A DNA stretch of 64,000 bases. Origin: Cephalotrichum gorgonifer (lineage: Eukaryota; Ascomycota; Sordariomycetes; Microascales; Microascaceae). The notes below the pieces were generated by a model that was not told where the DNA came from, made no database searches, and worked only from the letters and a program-made list of their open reading frames with translations. The stretch covers positions 1 to 64,000 of the forward strand of contig ONZQ02000014.1 in NCBI GenBank assembly GCA_900312665.1. The letters are read 5' to 3'. Made by a program: the position numbers and the translations under genes. Below are positions 34,883 through 47,667 of this stretch, in pieces. Every line of letters begins with the position of its first letter. Positions within the stretch are counted from its first letter, which is position 1.

Positions 34883-37800
34883 CTAACTTACATCGAAGAC
34901 TGGCTTCAACTTGATAATCAGCTGCCACTCGTCGGGCGTCACGTCCTTCCGGTAGAACTCCTTGAGACAGTTGATGCTAGCCCGGGAGATGGCGCTGTAG
35001 AGCGTGTCCTCCACCTCGAGGTGGCGGCCGTAGGTCGGCTGGTTGCCTCCCATCTCGATCTTGACGGCGACCGACGGCTGGCCCTTCTTGCAGACGGGGA
35101 TCTGCTTATGGTCGCGCTCGATAGACGTTCTATTGTTTTTTAGTGTTAGCATTAGATCGTCGGAGTTAGGTCGTATCTGGGGCTAGGGGGCTTTCGCAAG
35201 ATGTGCAGGTCATGGGCGGGGGGGAACCACTTACACTCGGCCGAGGCTTATTATCTCCTTCTGGTTCGTCGTGGGATTGGTCCTTACAGCTGAGATGGGC
35301 GTATTGAGTCGCAGCTGGCCGTCGGTAACGTCGACACCGATGACAATGGGGTTCGACTTGTTGAACACGGCGATGGGGGTCAGGACACAGGGGAACACGG
35401 CCAACATCTTGGATTCCTCTTTCTTCTTCTCGAGCACTTCCTCCATGTGCTTCGTGAAGGCGTCGAAGAGGTGGTAGATGATGTCCGCCGTAAAGATTTT
35501 CACGCCGTTATCGTTGGCGTACGCCTGCGCCTCCTTGTCCACCTTGACGTCGAAGCAGAGCATGACGGCGTAGTCGGGGGCCCGGTCGACCATGACACCG
35601 CACTGCATCACATCGCGCTTGTATACAGGACCGATACCAACGTTGGCGACGGGGATCTTGCAGGTCTTGAGGAAGTCCAGAAGCGCCTCGAGGGATCCCA
35701 GTGTCGAGGCCTGTACGCTGACACCCTTGCCGGTCTTCTCTACTCTGCTGAAGAGTGAGGCCAGGTCCGCCTCCACCTCGTCCTCAAGGTCGGACTCATC
35801 ATCGTCTGGGCCGACGACGAGCAGGCGGGAGCCAGCGATGGCACCCTCGAGGCCCGGGGCGCTGATCTTGATACCCATGGCGGCCTTTACCTCCTTGTTG
35901 TGGACGTAGGCTGACTTGAGGCGAAGCTCCCTCATGGGCTGGGGAGTCAGGAGGGCGCGAATGTTCGTCTTGATGACACCCTCGACACCGCAGACTATGA
36001 TTCGGTCACCCTCCCTGAGAATACCGTTGGACAGGATGATATCGATGGTCATGCCGAAGCCCTCGATGGCCTTGACCTCGAGCACGGTGGCCTGCACCTC
36101 GGACAGGTACATCAGCGACCCAACCATGCGCTCCTGTGTCAGGTTCACGATGAGCTTCAGGAGATCCGGGATACCCTCACCGGTGTGGGCCGAGGTAGGT
36201 ATCATGGAGACGTTCCTCGCCATGGACTTGTTCTCGTAGAAGAGCTCCGAGTTGAACCCCTGCTCGGCAAAGGCAAGCTTGGTCGCCTCGAAGCGGTTTC
36301 GGAACTCGTTCTGGACACTCTTGCTCTGGAGGGACAAGCTGTCCTGGAAACCGTTGTTGTCAATCTTCTTCCAGCCGTAGAGTCGGTCAATCTTGTTCAG
36401 GGCAACAACGAAAGGCGTCTTGCGGTCCCGGAGCAGCTTCATGGACTCAAGGGTCTGGGGCTCGAGGCCGTGCATGATGTCAACTACGAGAATGGCGATG
36501 TTGCAGAGGGAGGATCCTCTGGAACGTAGGTTAGCGAAGGACTCGTGGCCAGGCGTATCGATAATGAGTAGGCCGGGGACCTTGATGTCGAAGTCGCCGT
36601 CCTTGTTCACCACGTTTGTCTTCTGCTTGATGGCGTCCTGGGGGAAGTAAGTGGCTCCGATCTGCTGAGTGATACCGCCGGCCTCGCCCTCCTGTACATT
36701 AGTCTGTCGGATCTTGTCGAGGAGCTTCGTCTTTCCCGTGTCGACGTGACCAAGAATACAGCAGATGGGGGAACGGAGGTTATCCTTGGACCTGGCGTCC
36801 AAGGCCGCCTGGTGGGCCTTCTCACGCCTATCGGCAGCCTCCTTCTTCCGCTGGAGCTCGGCAAGCTCCCTCTGCGTTGCGGCCTCGTCATCTTCAGATT
36901 CGGATTCAGACTCCTCGTCCTCGTCCTCCTCCTCCTCCTCGGCTTCTTCTTCCTCGGGCTTCGTAGGCTTCTTCTTCTCGGCCTCCTCATCGCTGTCAGC
37001 ATCCCAGCTATCCTTGACATCGTCGTCGCTGGCTGCTGCTGCCTCCCAGTCGTCCTCGACATCGCTATAGGCGGCACCCTTCGCCGCCGCAGCCGCCTCC
37101 GCCGCGGCCTTCTCCTTCGCGGCCTTCTCCTCGGCTTCCTTCGCGGCCTGTTCCACCTGCTGTCTCGCCCGCTCAGCGGCCTCGGCCAAGATCTTCTCCT
37201 CATCGATCTAGAACAGGGAAAGGTTAGGGTATAAAGTCCCAGAAGACTCTAGGCGTGGGGCGCGTACCTTGTTCTCGTTCTTCCGCCTCTTGACATCCAC
37301 CTTCTTCTTCTTCTCCTTGACTTCCGCTTCGTCGGAGGGGCCAACCTTGATGCCAGCGGCGATCATCTGCTGCAACTTCCTCTCATTTCGGGCCTTCTCT
37401 TCCCTCTGAGCTTTCGTCACGAACTTTCCCTCCCGCTTGAGCTGCTCGATCTTCTCCTTCTCCCTTTGCTTCTTGAGGGCTCTCTGCTCCTCCTTCCGCT
37501 TCTCCTCCTCCGCCAGTTTCCGTTCCAGTTCCTCGATTCTCGCCTTCTCCTCCGCTATGAGGCGCTCCTCCTCTTCCTTCTGGCGGCGAAGCTCCTCCTG
37601 CTGCTTCTGGATTAGAGCGAGGTGAGCGGGTAGCTTCTTCTTCTTCCCGCCGGGAGCGGCGGCAGCAGGGGCGGGAGCCTCCTTTTCGGCGACCGGAGCC
37701 TCAGGCTCAGGAGCGGCCTTTGCGGGTTTCGCGGGCTCGGCACCTCCGGTGGCCTTCTTCTTGAGGGCCTAGTTACAACGCAGTAGTGTGGTTAGCGGTG

Positions 37801-38341
37801 GGTGAAAGAGGAGATGCAAGTGCGGGGGCAGGGGCAAGGGGGTAGGGAGGCAGCTGTGAGCTTGGGAATCGGGGCTCAGAAGAGCGAGATATACCTGTTC
37901 CTTCTTCCTCTGCTTCTCTCTCTCCTTCTTCAACTTTTCCTTCTCCGCTTTGGTGAGGATCCGGCCATCGTTATCGAGGTCGTCTCCTCCGGCGGCGGCC
38001 TCCGCCTTTTTCGGCTGCTTGTTCTTCGACTGTGCCTTGCTCTTCTTGTCGGGGAGGGCGAACTCGTCATCAAGGCTGGCCTCCTCGGGAGCCTTACTGG
38101 CGAGTTCAACGCTGGGCGTCTCGTCGACTTCGGGCGCGGGCTGGTCTACGATTCCCTTCTTCTTCCTCTTTTCCTTATTCTTGCGCATCAGGGCCATGAG
38201 TCCACCAGCACCTCCCTCCTCGTCACCGCTACCCGCCTGGGCATCGCCCTCGGGTGCAGCTGCGGTAGGGGCGGCGGGCTCTCCCAGACCGGCGTCCCAG
38301 TCATCGCCCCCCTTCTTGCCACCCTTCTTCTTGGGCGGCAT
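34883..38341 (-). CDS. fun12: Translation initiation factor eIF5B
   Basis: GTPase that promotes 60S subunit joining. Exons 37895-38341, 37268-37768, 35235-37207 and 34883-35129 give 1055 aa. The N-terminal ~430 residues are disordered and highly charged (K- and E-rich coiled-coil). The G domain starts near 465: GHVDTGKTKLLDKI (P-loop), GGITQQIGATYFP (switch 1), DTPGHESFANLRSRGS (G3) and NKIDRLYGW (G4). Domains II-IV follow (GTLKEGD-like GILREGDRIIVCG, then VMVDRAPDYAVMLCFDVKVD), ending KLKPVFDVS. The last splice makes SLGRVTSIERDHKQIPV. The start MPPKKKGGKKGGDDWDAGL is the usual fungal one. Confidence 0.97.
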
Positions 38342-39406
38342 CGTGACTAGCGGTTGCGGGGTTGATTTAAACCCGATCGGATGCAGGAGGAGATGAAATC
38401 AATGGCGGGGGTATTCGGCAGTGCTTTCGCTGTGATGTAGGGTGGTATTATTTCGTTTGTTCGGTTGTCGAGAAGCTCTCCAAAGCAAACGCTAGGTGTG
38501 TTGTGCGTGTTGCAAAAAAAAAAGTCTCAATGAAGAAAAGAGGAATCAGGATAGCGAGGGTTTTGGCACCGCGATGGCACGAGTAGAGTGACAGAAGGTG
38601 GGGCACGTGTTAGTGTGTGTGTGTTAGTGTGTGTGAACTCATGCTAGAGTATTACTGGTACTATTACTAGTTACAATGGGGCCTGAGGCAACAGCTGTGC
38701 GCGAAACAATATCTGGTGTTCGCCCCCAAGATTTAGGGCGAGCAAGAAGCAAAGATGGTGGTATGTGGGAGCGAGCACTGGGTAGGGCGAAGTGGGAGAA
38801 GGGCCAAGGATGGCATGAGTCACATAATCTAATTCTCTTTTGTTATACCGAGGATTTTTAAATGTGAAATACATGGAGCTTATCCATACCCAGCCGGGCA
38901 CTCCAAAATCGACAAGAATAACGAGGGATGGATCCTAACCATGTTAAACCCCGGTATTCACTCGGCCAGGTATGCTATCTATGGAGAGTATCCAGATGCT
39001 TCTCGGGCCAAGGGACGAGATGCCATTGACCACTTGTGAGAAAAGGAGGGGCTATAGGGAGGGGATGGAGGGGTAAAAAGCCCCGCCCAACCTGAACTTG
39101 GCGGGGTCCTTTCTGGGCATCTGATGGATGCCAAGAATCTGGACCTTGCCCCGCAAAGCATCAAAAGGAGTCAGTCAGATCTACCCAATACATCCTTTCG
39201 TTTACATCAATATATGTACATGCTTATACACTATCCGGGTGCTTTTTATCTCGTATATTCCAGCCAGCTGAATCAAGCAGAGCTGGCACTTAGTGATTTG
39301 ATTTTTTTGCCCTGCCTGCATGTATATCAACTAGGCACAATGGCCAAACCCAACCATTTCTGGCTTTTGAGGTTCCCATGGACTGGACGAACGCTCAGCT
39401 CGCCTC
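38342..39406. other. Intergenic
   Basis: eIF5B promoter and 3' end of the Mms1-like gene. It contains an A run at about 38514-38523, an imperfect GT-rich stretch at 38608-38635, and a GC-rich hairpin-capable GCCCCGCC / GGCGGGGT pair near 39079-39106. No gene recognised. Confidence 0.45.
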
Positions 39407-42400
39407 CTACAACACTGGGCGCAAGAAATACCCCAATATGTCGTAGCCAAGTTCCAGATACCTCGCCGTCATAGTCTCCCAGTCGCCGCCTATTTTGACT
39501 GTGCGATCCTCGCAGTCGACCTCGTCGAGATCATCATCTGTATGCATCTCGGATGGTGGGCTGGGTTCCCTGAAGTCCCTCGACCATTCCCCGTTGTCCA
39601 ACCTGTCTAGATAGCGCTTGAATAATCTGAGGTTTCTGGAATTCCCAAAGAGCTTCTCCAGACCCTTGTTAGCCAGGACCGATTGGAGAATGTCCCCGTT
39701 CACCTGCAGTTGCGACCTGGGGAGTGTCGGTGTCGACGGTCGAGAGAGTATTATCCGACTAGCCTCGGGGCCATCTCCAGCTTCGGAACGGCACTGCTCC
39801 GTGGCCGCGTCCTGGATTAGTCGGAGAAATCGCCACGCATCCATGTTCAGGAGCGTAAAGTGCTGCATCGAGCCGTCCAGGCAGATCCCGAGCACCTCTG
39901 CGTCATCTACGGTGCTGGGTATTCGCCCATATCGCGGCTGGCCAGGCCGCGATCGCCACCAGGGCGGTTGGGTGTGGCCCCGTCGGAATCTCCTCACAGA
40001 TGCTGGTAATTCTGCCTCCAGCACGATTGTAACCTCCTGTCCATCACCCTTCTTCGGAACCCACGCCCCCACCACACCGCACTCTCGGTCCGACAACAGA
40101 GTGATCGGCCATGACGGGGAGCCGTTGGAAACATTGCCGACATCGATCATATGACTTGCGGGGCGTGTCCTCTTTTCCATCAAGCCCCCTCCGACCGTGC
40201 GGATATCCTCCTTCTGCTCGACCATGTCGAGATCGATGACCTCGAGCGAGTGTGCTTGTGTCAGCGCATATAGCTTCCGGCCCGTGATACTTAGCGCCGT
40301 CGCCGGAGACACCAGATCTATCGTGGCGTAGTCCTTGATTCTCCGCTCGACCGCGTCCAGCTTGTTCCAGTAGACAGCGGATCCGGCACAGAAGAATATG
40401 TTATCCGCCTCGGCACATACGGCGTATATGGGCGCGTCTTGGATCGATCGCTTATGTCTAGTCCAGAACTTGACGACACCGCCTGCTCTGGCTGCGGATA
40501 CAACGAGGAGTCTTCCGGAATTGGTCGCCACGAGGATGTACAAGAAGGTGCTCTCATCCTTCGTGTATGACCACTCGCAGAGGGAGTGGATCCAGTCTCC
40601 CTCGTGGCCGAGCCCCGTGATGAACTCCTGCGGCTCTCCTCCTCTCCTATCTGTGGGTTGCGAGAGGTTCTCTCCCGTATCGGGGTCCATGAATATCAGT
40701 GTCGGCCTGTCTCTGACTGTCGCCGCCACGACGAGACATCTCAGGGCCTGCGAATACATCAGTCTCAACGGTGTGCCGCCGAGAGGTAAACGCCTTGATA
40801 TGATCCCGGGGCGCGGCTCCAGGTTGGCGACGAGGAGCCGAGATCCGGTGAGGACCAAGACGGGAACCTCCGCTGCCGACCCGCCAGGTATCTTCGCTAT
40901 GGATGCCACCTGGAGGCACTCGGCCATTTCCGAGCCCGGGTCCATTGGCACAATTCGGTTGCGCAGGCCGAATCCCTTCGTGCCCTTGACATCGTATTCC
41001 TCCAAGAGGACGACGGCGGAATCACAGCATAGGAATACGGAGTTCTGGAGCGTCGTGGGAGACGACGTGGTCGGCAGGACCTCGAGTGGGAGCCTGCCGA
41101 GTTTCTCGAAGCTGAAACGTGTCACCTCGACCTGCTGCTCCACAAGCGCCACCTCGAGCTGTAGAAAATAGCCTCCACGGGTGCCTCCCACGATGATTGT
41201 CTTCTCTGGAGATTGGTACACTCCCACGAGTGTGGTTACGGCTTCGATGGGTGAGGTATTATCACCTGCTGCCTCATCTGATCCTGCGGAACATGGACAT
41301 CAGCTGCGCGTTCCCGGGTGCGATACGCAATTTGAGTCTCAGGATGGGTAGAAGACATACCTGGTAGGGGCAGAGGGAACACCAGTGCCAGCTCTACTTC
41401 GGTTGCGTTGGTGTCGTAGAATAAGAGGGCTGTCTGGTCTAGCCGCCAGACGGCCACCACTAGGAAGTCGCCAGCCCCAATGGCACAAAGCCTGAGGCAG
41501 GTTACTTCATGTTCGATAACATGTCGTCTCAGGACGGTACCCGGATTGGTCGTCGCGACTACGTAGACCTCGTATCCGGGGGTAGATTGCATAGAGAGAA
41601 CCGTGAAGGCAACCATCGATGCACCGATGCACGCGTTCTCTGCCCTGGAGTCCTGGCCCCCGACTATGTCGGCAATTGTATGATGTAATCTGCGCTGTCA
41701 GCATCTCAAGAACCGCACACCGTAGACTGGATCTGAAGTACCTTTTCGCATGCCCGAGAAGAACAATGGTTGCTTCAGTCACCTGGCAGATAGTCCCATC
41801 AGAGAGCTGGGAGGCGGCTAGGGTCCGCGCCGAAGTATCGAGCCCCATCTCTGATACGTCGTGCTCCTGGAGCTCTGCTAGGTCGGGAGTCAGTTCGACA
41901 ACGGCGGACTGGCCGTGAAGCGCCAGTAGCACGGTGTACCCGGCCGACGTTCCACCTCTGGGGGTGGAGAACACCCAGACATGCCCCAGCGCGGAACCGT
42001 ACTCCACATCAATTGTGATGTTTGCCTTGATGCCAGACATGAACTCGGTTATACTGCCGTTGACACCGCGACCGGAAGTAGCGAACACGCGGTCGTGTTC
42101 CGTGTGGTCGAAGAGGGTTAGCTCATTCCAAGACTTCATGGCGGATCCATTGGGCCCAGCGGAGCCTCTTGGCTCGTTCCACGTCAGAAACCGATCCGTC
42201 GTCACAAGGTCGAGGGCGGGGGACCAGTTTGGGATCGTTCCGATCTGGGCTGGCGGCTCACGCGCGTGGAGCTGCATGACGGGTTAGTGATGTGCTCGCA
42301 TGGGCCCGCCGGGGAAGGGGCTACAGAGGTAGACGGCCGAGATGGGACTGTAACCTACCACCCAGATAGACCCGTCGCCGCAGCTACCTCCGAGGATAAA

Positions 42401-43809
42401 TATGTCGCTGAAGGTGTCGGCGACGGTGGCGAAGGCGGTGGAGATGTTCGTCTTGTAGTCGCCCACGTCTAAGCTGGACTCTAGTATCTCATCAGAGTTG
42501 ACCTCGAAGAAGAATATCATTCCGTCCTCTCGGGCGAGGTAGATGTTGTCTTTAGACTCATAGTACTCTTTCCTCCGGAACGGTCGCGTCCAGGCGGTCC
42601 AGAGGGGCTTCGCATGGCCATGGTGGTACTCCGTCTGCCTCAGCGGCTTAGTGTTGACTGCTTCGGGGTTCGAAGAACCGTGTAGGACGTCTCTGAAGAC
42701 GGCAATGGAGTTCTCGGAAACGGAGAGGAAGGCCGTCTTGACGGTAAGGGGTATCAGCAGTAGAGGCATCTTATGCTCTGGTGGGAGCTTGAGGCCGGTC
42801 ACGTCCTCGAGGAGGACGGACCTCAGGTCGTCTCCGTGGGCCCACTCATACATGATCAGTCTCGATGCGCCCTTCCTGACAACGATCAGGACAAGTATCA
42901 CGGTATCTGGGTTGGCGGACCCGGGGAAGAGGAACTCCGCCTTGTGGATGATGCCGTTAAGCGCCCGCGAGCGTGAGGCGACTATGGGGCTGATGGTGCC
43001 CGTGGCGTGGAGCTGTCCGTTCAAGGTGTCGAACGGTTCGAGCTCGTGGATGACGAATAGACCTTCGCAGGTGGCCGTGACGATGTATCTAGAGCTTGGG
43101 TCGATGGCTAGGTGAAAGCCAGGATGGACCAACCGCTCCTTTCGGGGCGGCTCAACGCTCGAGGCAACGAATTGGAAGGTGCCCTGGCGTGACTTGCGGA
43201 GGAACAGAAAGACAATTTGTCCCGACTCCAGAACAATGACTAGTAGCTGCGGGGGTAGTGGCGGGCGCTTGGGCTCTGAGGGGGCGTGCAGCGGATCTTG
43301 ACCGAGATGCATGCCCGGGGGGTTCACGAACGTCCCACTCGTGGTTTCGTGGACATCGCCGACGAAAGAGTCCTCGTAGAACGAACCAAGCACTCGAGCA
43401 TTTCTTATGCGAGATTCAAAGTCTACCTTTCTGGCGATGTCGTGTAGCTGGCCATCATCCCCCAGCTCCCTGATTTGGACGAAGCGATCCTACTTCTGTC
43501 AGCCGCCGAGGTGCAGGAGGATGTCGGGGTAGCGAGTGAAGATAATTTGGGTGAAAGTGATGAGCGGTGAACATCTAGACCTACACCTATAAAGGCTACA
43601 TCGTTGTGAGCAGCTGACCTGACGCGAGCGGGAAATATCCACTGCACGACCGGACTCTCTATGACAGTTCTCGTCAACAGGCCACACTCTGGCGGAAGAG
43701 ACTCCTCAGGCACGGCCCCGGACGGCTCCCTGGCGGAGAGGACGGCCTGGATGGTGACATTCTCGGTTACCCAGGACCCGTCCTCTAAAACGCTGGCCTG
43801 AAGTGCCAT
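39407..43809 (-). CDS. Mms1/DDB1/CPSF160-type beta-propeller protein
   Basis: Five exons (43585-43809, 42359-43489, 41742-42271, 41361-41689, 39407-41283) encode 1363 aa, about the length of the Mms1/DDB1/CPSF-A scaffold family. The N-terminus has ESPVVQWIFPARVRSAAHND and VAFIGDRFVQIREL (first splice). Propeller-type segments follow: LLVIVLESGQIVFLFL, YIVTATCEGLFVIHELEPFDTL, NIYLAREDGMIFFFEVN and IFILGGSCGDGSIWV. Splices 3 and 4 give LGHAKRLHHTIADIVGG and PLPGSDEAAGDNTSPIEA. The C-terminal part has YILVATNSGRLLVVSA and an acidic, helical end. Fungal homologues are annotated with an Mms1 N-terminal domain. A role as ubiquitin-ligase or DNA-damage scaffold is inference; the family includes RNA-processing members. 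It is divergent from the TBC gene. Confidence 0.65.
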
Positions 43810-45930
43810 GTCTTCAAGCTCATGGTGCTTGGGGTAGGTGACGGGGGTGAAGGTGACGGAGTGGAGGTGCGACGCGTACTAGCGACTAGCCAGGGGGCGA
43901 GGTTGAATCCTTTGCGTCCTATGGGAATGCGGATGCGGTTGCGGTTGGTGACGGGGATGGCGGGGATGGCGGGGTGGTCTACGTAGTAGCTACTCGTAAT
44001 TGAGGTAGGCGGGGCGGGGCGGGGCGCGCTAGGCGAGGGAATTCGGGGGACCTCCACTCGGGAGAGAATCTGAGGGAAGGAGAGGACCGGAACCAGATCC
44101 AATTCTCGCGCGAGAATTGTCGGGACGTAGGTGTAGAGTATGCTTTGTTTCAGGTGCCGAAGCTAATAAGCTGAGTTTAAAGGGCTCATGTTGAGACACA
44201 AGGCAGAGAGAGAGAGACAGACAGAGACATAGGCAGGGACAGAGAGAGGTACAGGACCATCAGACAGGGACCTCGGAGAACGAGGAACAAGCCCAGTTAC
44301 CTAGGTACAGTAGAGAGGGGGTGTAAATGAAGAAGAAGAAATACAAGAAGGAAAGGCAAAGGAGATCCAGCGCCAGTACTTTGGGGTCTGCTAGGCCCAA
44401 GATTCTGGATTGTCGAATATGGAACTCGACTGGAGCTCAAGCTGGAGCTATCGATGTTGTGCTTGGACTTGGCAAAGTGGTGGGAAACGGATACAGCTAG
44501 TCCGCCTGTGATGACAGCCCGGTGCTGGCACCATCCAAGCACTCAGTATTCGGCAATATTACCTCGTACTTATACTTGTCGTCAGCAGAACATGTTATTC
44601 AGCGGGCCGCCAGGCAGACGGAGGCGGCGGTAGGCGGTGGATGCGAGACAGCCAGGCAGAACGATGCAGTGCGCGAATAGAGAACAGCTTGACGCAGAGC
44701 ATTCGAGGGCGCACAAGGCAAGGGGTGGGTGGGGGTGAATGATGTGCAGAAATCTCCAACCAGGGCGGATTGGATGTGGGCTGGAGCTGTGAACCTACAT
44801 ATACGCCGGAGAGATTGCTCGCAGTTTGAGAGAGGGAAAAAAGGGCCGGAGCCGAACGACAGTGCGCCCGGAGGTACGAGTACTTTGGCCTCGGAGTCTA
44901 GACTTTTTCTCGTCGGAATCCTCCGCCAGTTCCTGGGCAGGATGGGGATGGGATGGGATGGGAATGGTTGGTCGACCTGATCCGCCGCGAATCTATATTA
45001 TTCGCCATGTTCTTGTACTCGTAGGCGCACGAACAGCGAGGCCGAAGATGTGATAGGCACCAGAGTTCAGCTCTGTTCTCACGAGCTATAACTAATACTC
45101 GCTACGTGTAACGACATAGTACAAGGCGCAACCAGTCAACACCTTCTCGCGGATATTGTCTCAGATCCTGAGTTTAGTCCAGCACGCGGCGCACTTTCCC
45201 TCATTCCATTCTCGATGACTGACAACCAAATGCCAGTGTGAAAAGGGACGCAGCGCCGGGGCCGGGTCCCGGACGTGTGCATTAACACAATGCCATTATC
45301 GTGAGAGCATACTCGAGTACAAGTACAAGTATCGACACGGATGCGGATATCGTACGAGTAGTTCGGGAGGCCGATAATATGACGTGTCACAAATTCCAGG
45401 CATGGATCTGTTTTGAGTGAAGGAGCAGCGTAGCTCTGCATGTGAGCACTTGTATCTATACTTATAGTCGGACACTCCGTACGGCTGAAAATGTTCACCA
45501 CTTGAACCTGTGCAGTACCTCTACCTACTTCTCCTGCAATAGGGCGAGATTTAATTATGCACGCACCCTTCTCCAGGCTCCACGACCACACCGCGTGTTG
45601 GCCTCCACGACGACGTCAGGGGCCAGGTTCTGCCACCCCACGAAATAGTTCCGAATGCTCGTACTCAGAACAGCCGGAAGTTATCGCCGTCCCCATCGCC
45701 GTCGCCCCCAGATATACGAATATCAGGCCTCTGAGATAGCAATGTGAGCGGAACTGGCTCGGCTCGGGCTTATGCGAAAGCCAACCACAACCCTCAAGCC
45801 GTAACCATCCAACCAAATCCCACCTCTGCTCCAACCCTGCTCCTGCTCCCAACGCCATCCCAACCTGTTCCCTCCCCCCGCCGAACGCTCCTAGCCAGAG
45901 CTGGCGGACGCACCCTGGACGTTTTCAACC
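43810..45930. other. 2.1 kb gene-poor spacer, divergent promoters
   Basis: Between the Mms1-like gene (-) and the TBC gene (+). It contains a purine-rich GAGA/GACAGA stretch at about 44204-44240, a GGGAT-repeat near 44941-44966, and GTAC-type words (TACAAGTACAAGTAT near 45315, CTTGTACTCGTAG near 45011). Short ORFs on both strands show no domain. Confidence 0.45.
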
Positions 45931-47367
45931 ATGGACGACGTTGCACATAGCGCGCAGTCGAGTCGGCACAGTAGTAGCCCCGAAAAGGGCTTGCATCAGA
46001 GCACTTGTGACTTCTGGGACAGCGAGAAGGAGCCGGCCATCAAAGACGCATGCGCACAGTTCGATGTCCCGAGTCTGAAAGCTCTGGCCCAGTCGGAGGG
46101 CGGCTTCTTGACCGATGATCTGAGGAGGCAAGCGTGTACGTGCTTCCACCCTTAATCGTCCGTCCCCAGCATTACCGCCATCCGACTGCTAATCCGGCTC
46201 TGGCCGATATTTAGGGCCCATCCTCCTTGGCCATACCACCCGTGCCGATGATGCGTCTGATTCCGATCCCTCTCACCGTAGCGACCTAGAGACTCCCTGG
46301 CAGGAGCTTCCCCGCCATGGCGACGAGGACCAGGTCCAGCTCGATGTCAACCGGGCCTTCATCTACTACCCAGACAGTACGTATTAAAAGGAGACGGGGG
46401 AGGATATTCTTCCGCGCCCCGACCGAGTCTTGACTTCGCCGAAGGGCTTTTTGGTCGTCCATCCATGTCCTAATAAGGTGCCCACACAGACTTGAGCGAC
46501 TCAGAGTTAGCGAAACGCAAGACCGAGCTATCAGACCTCATCACCGAAGTCCTGCGGCGACATCCGTTCCTGTGCTACTTCCAGGGCTACCACGACATTT
46601 GCCAGGTGTTCCTCCTCGTCCTCGACCCCCCTCTTCGAGCCCCCCTTGTCGCCCGCCTATCCATACTCCGGATCCGCGACTTCATGCTACCGACCCTCTC
46701 CCCGACCGTCGCACAGCTCCGCCTCCTACCCGACATTCTCAATGCGGCAGACTCGAAACTCCGCAGACACCTCTCCGGAACCGAGCCGTTCTATGCCCTC
46801 GCGGGTATGCTGACCATGTACGCCCACAACATAGAAGCATACGGGGATATAGCCCGCCTGTTTGACGTCTTTATCGTGCGGGAGCCCGTCTTCAGTGTCT
46901 ATCTCTTCGCACAGATTGTGCTCAGCCGTCGGGAGGAGCTCTTCGAGACCTCCGCCGAAGACCCCTCCATGCTCCACTCCATCCTCTCAAAGGTGCCCAA
47001 GGAGCTCGACCTCGAGTCACTCATTTCAGACTCTATAGCCCTCTTAGAAAAGTACCCGCCCACCACTCTCCCTTCCTGGCGTCGCATCTCCTCCTCGAGC
47101 TGCCTGAAGACGGCGAGATCCGACGACTCGTGCACCACGCAGTCCCTCGAGGACGGCCGGCGCTTCTTTCAGGTGCAGCTTGCAGAGCTGCGCCGCGCCG
47201 AGCGATGGGAAGAACTCACCAAAAGGGCGTGGGTCTATCGCCGGCCAGCCGGAGTCATTGGCACCACCGTGCTGGTAGCTATCGTGGCGGTGTACCTGCG
47301 CAAACACCCCGCCCCCGTTCATTATATGACTAGTATACTGTGGCGATGGCTGGGTAGAGTCCTTTAA
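45931..47367 (+). CDS. TBC-domain Rab GTPase-activating protein, TBC1D20/Gyp8-like
   Basis: Predicted membrane-anchored Rab-GAP of the ER/Golgi. Exons 45931-46135, 46215-46376 and 46490-47367 give 414 aa. The first splice yields RRQAWPILLG and the second YYPDNLSDSEL. The TBC core holds the dual-finger motifs: arginine-finger region DVNRAFIYYP with the IxxDxxR motif altered to LDVNRAF, and glutamine-finger YFQGYHDICQVF (~190). LFDVFIVREPVFSVYLFAQIVL follows. A single C-terminal hydrophobic segment (GTTVLVAIVAVYL) makes it tail-anchored, as in TBC1D20 and Gyp8. LDVNRAF keeps the Asp and the catalytic Arg. It is divergent from the Mms1-like gene. Confidence 0.92.
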
Positions 47368-47667
47368 ATAGATCAATCGAGGGGCATGTCGGCGCAAGGA
47401 GTATACGGGCTAAGGTGGCGGTTTGTTCTTTGAGGGTAGGCATCCCTCACCCTGTGGCAACTGTATTCACGCGACTATAGTACAATACTCTGTAGATTTA
47501 GAACCCGTCCGAACAGAAGAAAAGAATTCAAGTAGAGGGCAGCATCCGACCGGAGCCTCGGCCCTTATTGTTGCCTGGGGGATGCCTCGCCTCCGGGCTC
47601 AGCAACTCCTACTGCTAATCCCGTTTACAAGCCCGCGCCATCACCGCCGCCCGCCCCGGGTTCCCCG
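47368..47667. other. Intergenic, convergent 3' ends
   Basis: Tail-to-tail spacer of the TBC gene (+) and VPS52 (-), about 300 bp. Nothing recognised. Confidence 0.4.

Noticed and set aside
36746..37234. Leu/Gly-rich plus-strand ORF that looks membrane-like
   Set aside because: Antisense of the acidic, repetitive eIF5B linker (GAG/GAA codons read as CTC/TTC). Not a real transmembrane protein.
39079..39106. GC-rich hairpin as a terminator
   Set aside because: Rho-independent terminators are bacterial; in this eukaryotic context the short imperfect stem has no inferred role.
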